From positions 23,130 to 36,509 of the forward strand of contig DNVQ01000004.1 of NCBI GenBank assembly GCA_003507475.1: 13,380 nt of DNA. Direction: 5' to 3'. The stretch's first letter is position 1; every line of letters starts with the position of its first letter. Position numbers and translations under genes: made by a program. The notes under the pieces were generated by a model, which saw only the letters and a list, made by a program, of their open reading frames with translations, searched no databases and was not told where the DNA came from. The DNA comes from Candidatus Moraniibacteriota bacterium. GTDB taxonomy: Bacteria > Patescibacteriota > Minisyncoccia > Moranbacterales > UBA9337. Shown here in pieces: positions 12,434-13,380 of this stretch.

Positions 12434-12940
12434 TTACATATTATCATAAGTTTCCATCTCATTATTCACTAACTCATAACCAACACCAGCTTCTTTAAAA
12501 ATTTCTCGACTTCTATCCCCTCCATGATAATCTTTCTCACATACAACACGCCTAATACCAGCATTAATAATCATTTTTGCGCAAGTATAGCAAGGGGTCA
12601 TATGACAATAAATAGTTGCTCCATCAAGAGCAACTCCAAACCTAGCTGCATTTGCAATTGCATTTTGTTCATTGTGTGCAGTTCTTATGCAATGCTGTGT
12701 TTGAGTGCCATCCGCATGAGTTACAGTGTGCATTTCATGTCCCACATCATCACAATGAGCTGTTCCAATTGGAGAACCGACATAACCTGTAGATAAAATT
12801 CTATTATTGTTAACAATTACACAGCCTGACCTCCCCCTATCGCAAGTTCCCCTGGTTCGCACTGATTGCACTAACTTCAAAAAATACTCATCCCAAGAAG
12901 GTCTTTTGTATTTTTCCTCGCTTTTCACATCTTTACTCAT
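12434..12940 (-). CDS. dCMP deaminase (ComEB-like)
   Basis: This 168-residue zinc-dependent deaminase converts dCMP to dUMP, the ThyX substrate. The catalytic H89-N-E91 lies in TAHNEQNAI, and P116-C117-YT-C120 supplies the other zinc ligands. The upstream GYVGSPIGTAHCDDVGH (52-68) is characteristic of the dCMP deaminase branch rather than cytidine or tRNA deaminases. Additional Cys and His (C63, H68, H71, H83, C84) may form the second zinc site seen in some family members. These enzymes are commonly activated by dCTP and inhibited by dTTP; whether this one is cannot be read from sequence. It is preceded by a 75-nt gap with a TATAAT and followed by a palindromic element. Confidence 0.95.
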   Translation of the reverse strand: MSKDVKSEEKYKRPSWDEYFLKLVQSVRTRGTCDRGRSGCVIVNNNRILSTGYVGSPIGTAHCDDVGHEMHTVTHADGTQTQHCIRTAHNEQNAIANAARFGVALDGATIYCHMTPCYTCAKMIINAGIRRVVCEKDYHGGDRSREIFKEAGVGYELVNNEMETYDNM

Positions 12941-12962
12941 ATTTTTACATTATTTTAAAATA

Positions 12963-12968
12963 ATTATA
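12963..12968 (-). promoter_or_regulatory. Candidate -10 box of the dCMP deaminase gene
   Basis: An exact TATAAT on the minus strand lies 22 nt before the ATG at 12940. No convincing -35 is present, and the gap is almost entirely A and T, so a chance match is possible. Confidence 0.3.
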
Positions 12969-13015
12969 TATCCTACATTACCTATCTTATATCTTATAAT
13001 TAATATTCCATAATC

Positions 13016-13380
13016 CTATTCTCTGCTCAAAAAACACAACTCTGCCAAAAATATTCCCGCCACCACCAAAAGTCCAATCCACCAAGTAAAATAACCATAA
13101 GCATTTAATACGATAATTAATATTATCATCAAAGCCAGTAAAAAACTTTGGCGAAAAGTAAGACTCATAGTTTCAATAGCAGTTTCTCCTCCCAAAAATT
13201 TTATCCTCAGCCACAATAAGATATTCATCCAAAACCCCATCAAAAAAATCCAAAAACTTAAATAAAAGAAAATCTGACCGATTATTCCAGATTCGTAAGG
13301 ATCAATATTAAATAAAACAAAAAGCCAAGCACCAAGTGCCAGAAACGTGATAAATATTAAACTCCAAATGTAAGCTTTTA
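13016..13380 (-). CDS. Small four-helix membrane protein, N-terminus off window
   Basis: The frame is open from the right window edge to the TAG at 13016-13018, giving at least 120 residues, so the TTG at 13243 is an internal codon and not the start. Four hydrophobic segments are visible, at about residues 4-23, 33-57, 78-93 and 98-117 of the visible part. A polar NIDPYES lies between the first two, and a charged loop with IKFLGGETAIE between the second and third. LTFRQSFLLAL and the ending ELCFLSRE resemble a small conserved membrane protein I associate with Patescibacteria, with no assigned function. The missing N-terminus is probably short. It is codirectional with the dCMP deaminase gene but has no visible functional link to it. 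Confidence 0.75.
   Translation of the reverse strand, partial: KAYIWSLIFITFLALGAWLFVLFNIDPYESGIIGQIFFYLSFWIFLMGFWMNILLWLRIKFLGGETAIETMSLTFRQSFLLALMIILIIVLNAYGYFTWWIGLLVVAGIFLAELCFLSRE

Noticed and set aside
13016..13243. A 75-residue membrane protein starting at the TTG at 13243
   Set aside because: The same frame stays open, and membrane-like, to the window edge, so this codon is internal and the gene is longer.
1..13380. tRNA, rRNA, riboswitch, transposase, integrase or toxin-antitoxin pair
   Set aside because: I looked for cloverleaf patterns, riboswitch-like leaders and transposase or integrase motifs on both strands and saw none I could support.

Overview
The window is AT-rich (roughly one third G+C), densely coded, and uses the standard bacterial code with TGA as a real stop (for example at the end of the CYTH gene). 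Several gene types point to a Candidate Phyla Radiation / Patescibacteria bacterium: a double-length ThyX, a stand-alone riboflavin kinase domain, a solitary PaaX/Cas2-like protein, a UPF0200-like kinase and a small four-helix membrane protein. Almost no gene has a Shine-Dalgarno sequence, and several lie only a few bases behind a -10 box. The assignment is an inference from gene content; no 16S or other marker is present.

Left part (1-5253). A D-aminoacylase-like amidohydrolase (minus strand) runs off the left edge and lies downstream of a type I GAPDH. Divergent from GAPDH is miaB. It is followed by a convergent riboflavin kinase and then a divergent miaA. MiaA and MiaB catalyse successive steps of ms2i6A37 tRNA modification. 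miaB is notable because three unrelated palindromic repeat families are inserted in frame in it, each at a linker or surface loop.

Middle part (5254-6456). A solitary PaaX/Cas2-like gene is bracketed by two copies of a 47-bp direct repeat (43/47 identical, 684 bp apart). One copy forms a terminator hairpin; the other covers the upstream promoter region of the gene. Next comes an orphan 82-residue Cys-motif protein with its own TTGACA promoter, a strong Shine-Dalgarno, its own hairpin terminator and a G+C content near 47%, unlike everything around it.

Right part (6457-13380, all minus strand). Reading in the direction of transcription: a small membrane protein (cut by the right edge), dCMP deaminase, a P-loop nucleotide kinase-like protein, a double-domain ThyX, an unknown 140-residue protein, dTMP kinase, dUTPase, a CYTH-domain protein and GatB. 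dCMP deaminase and dUTPase both make dUMP, ThyX methylates it to dTMP, and Tmk phosphorylates it, so this is a compact thymidylate supply cluster. Two further palindromic elements sit in the gaps around the kinase; one belongs to the same family as an insert inside miaB.

No rRNA, tRNA, CRISPR array, transposase or integrase was seen.
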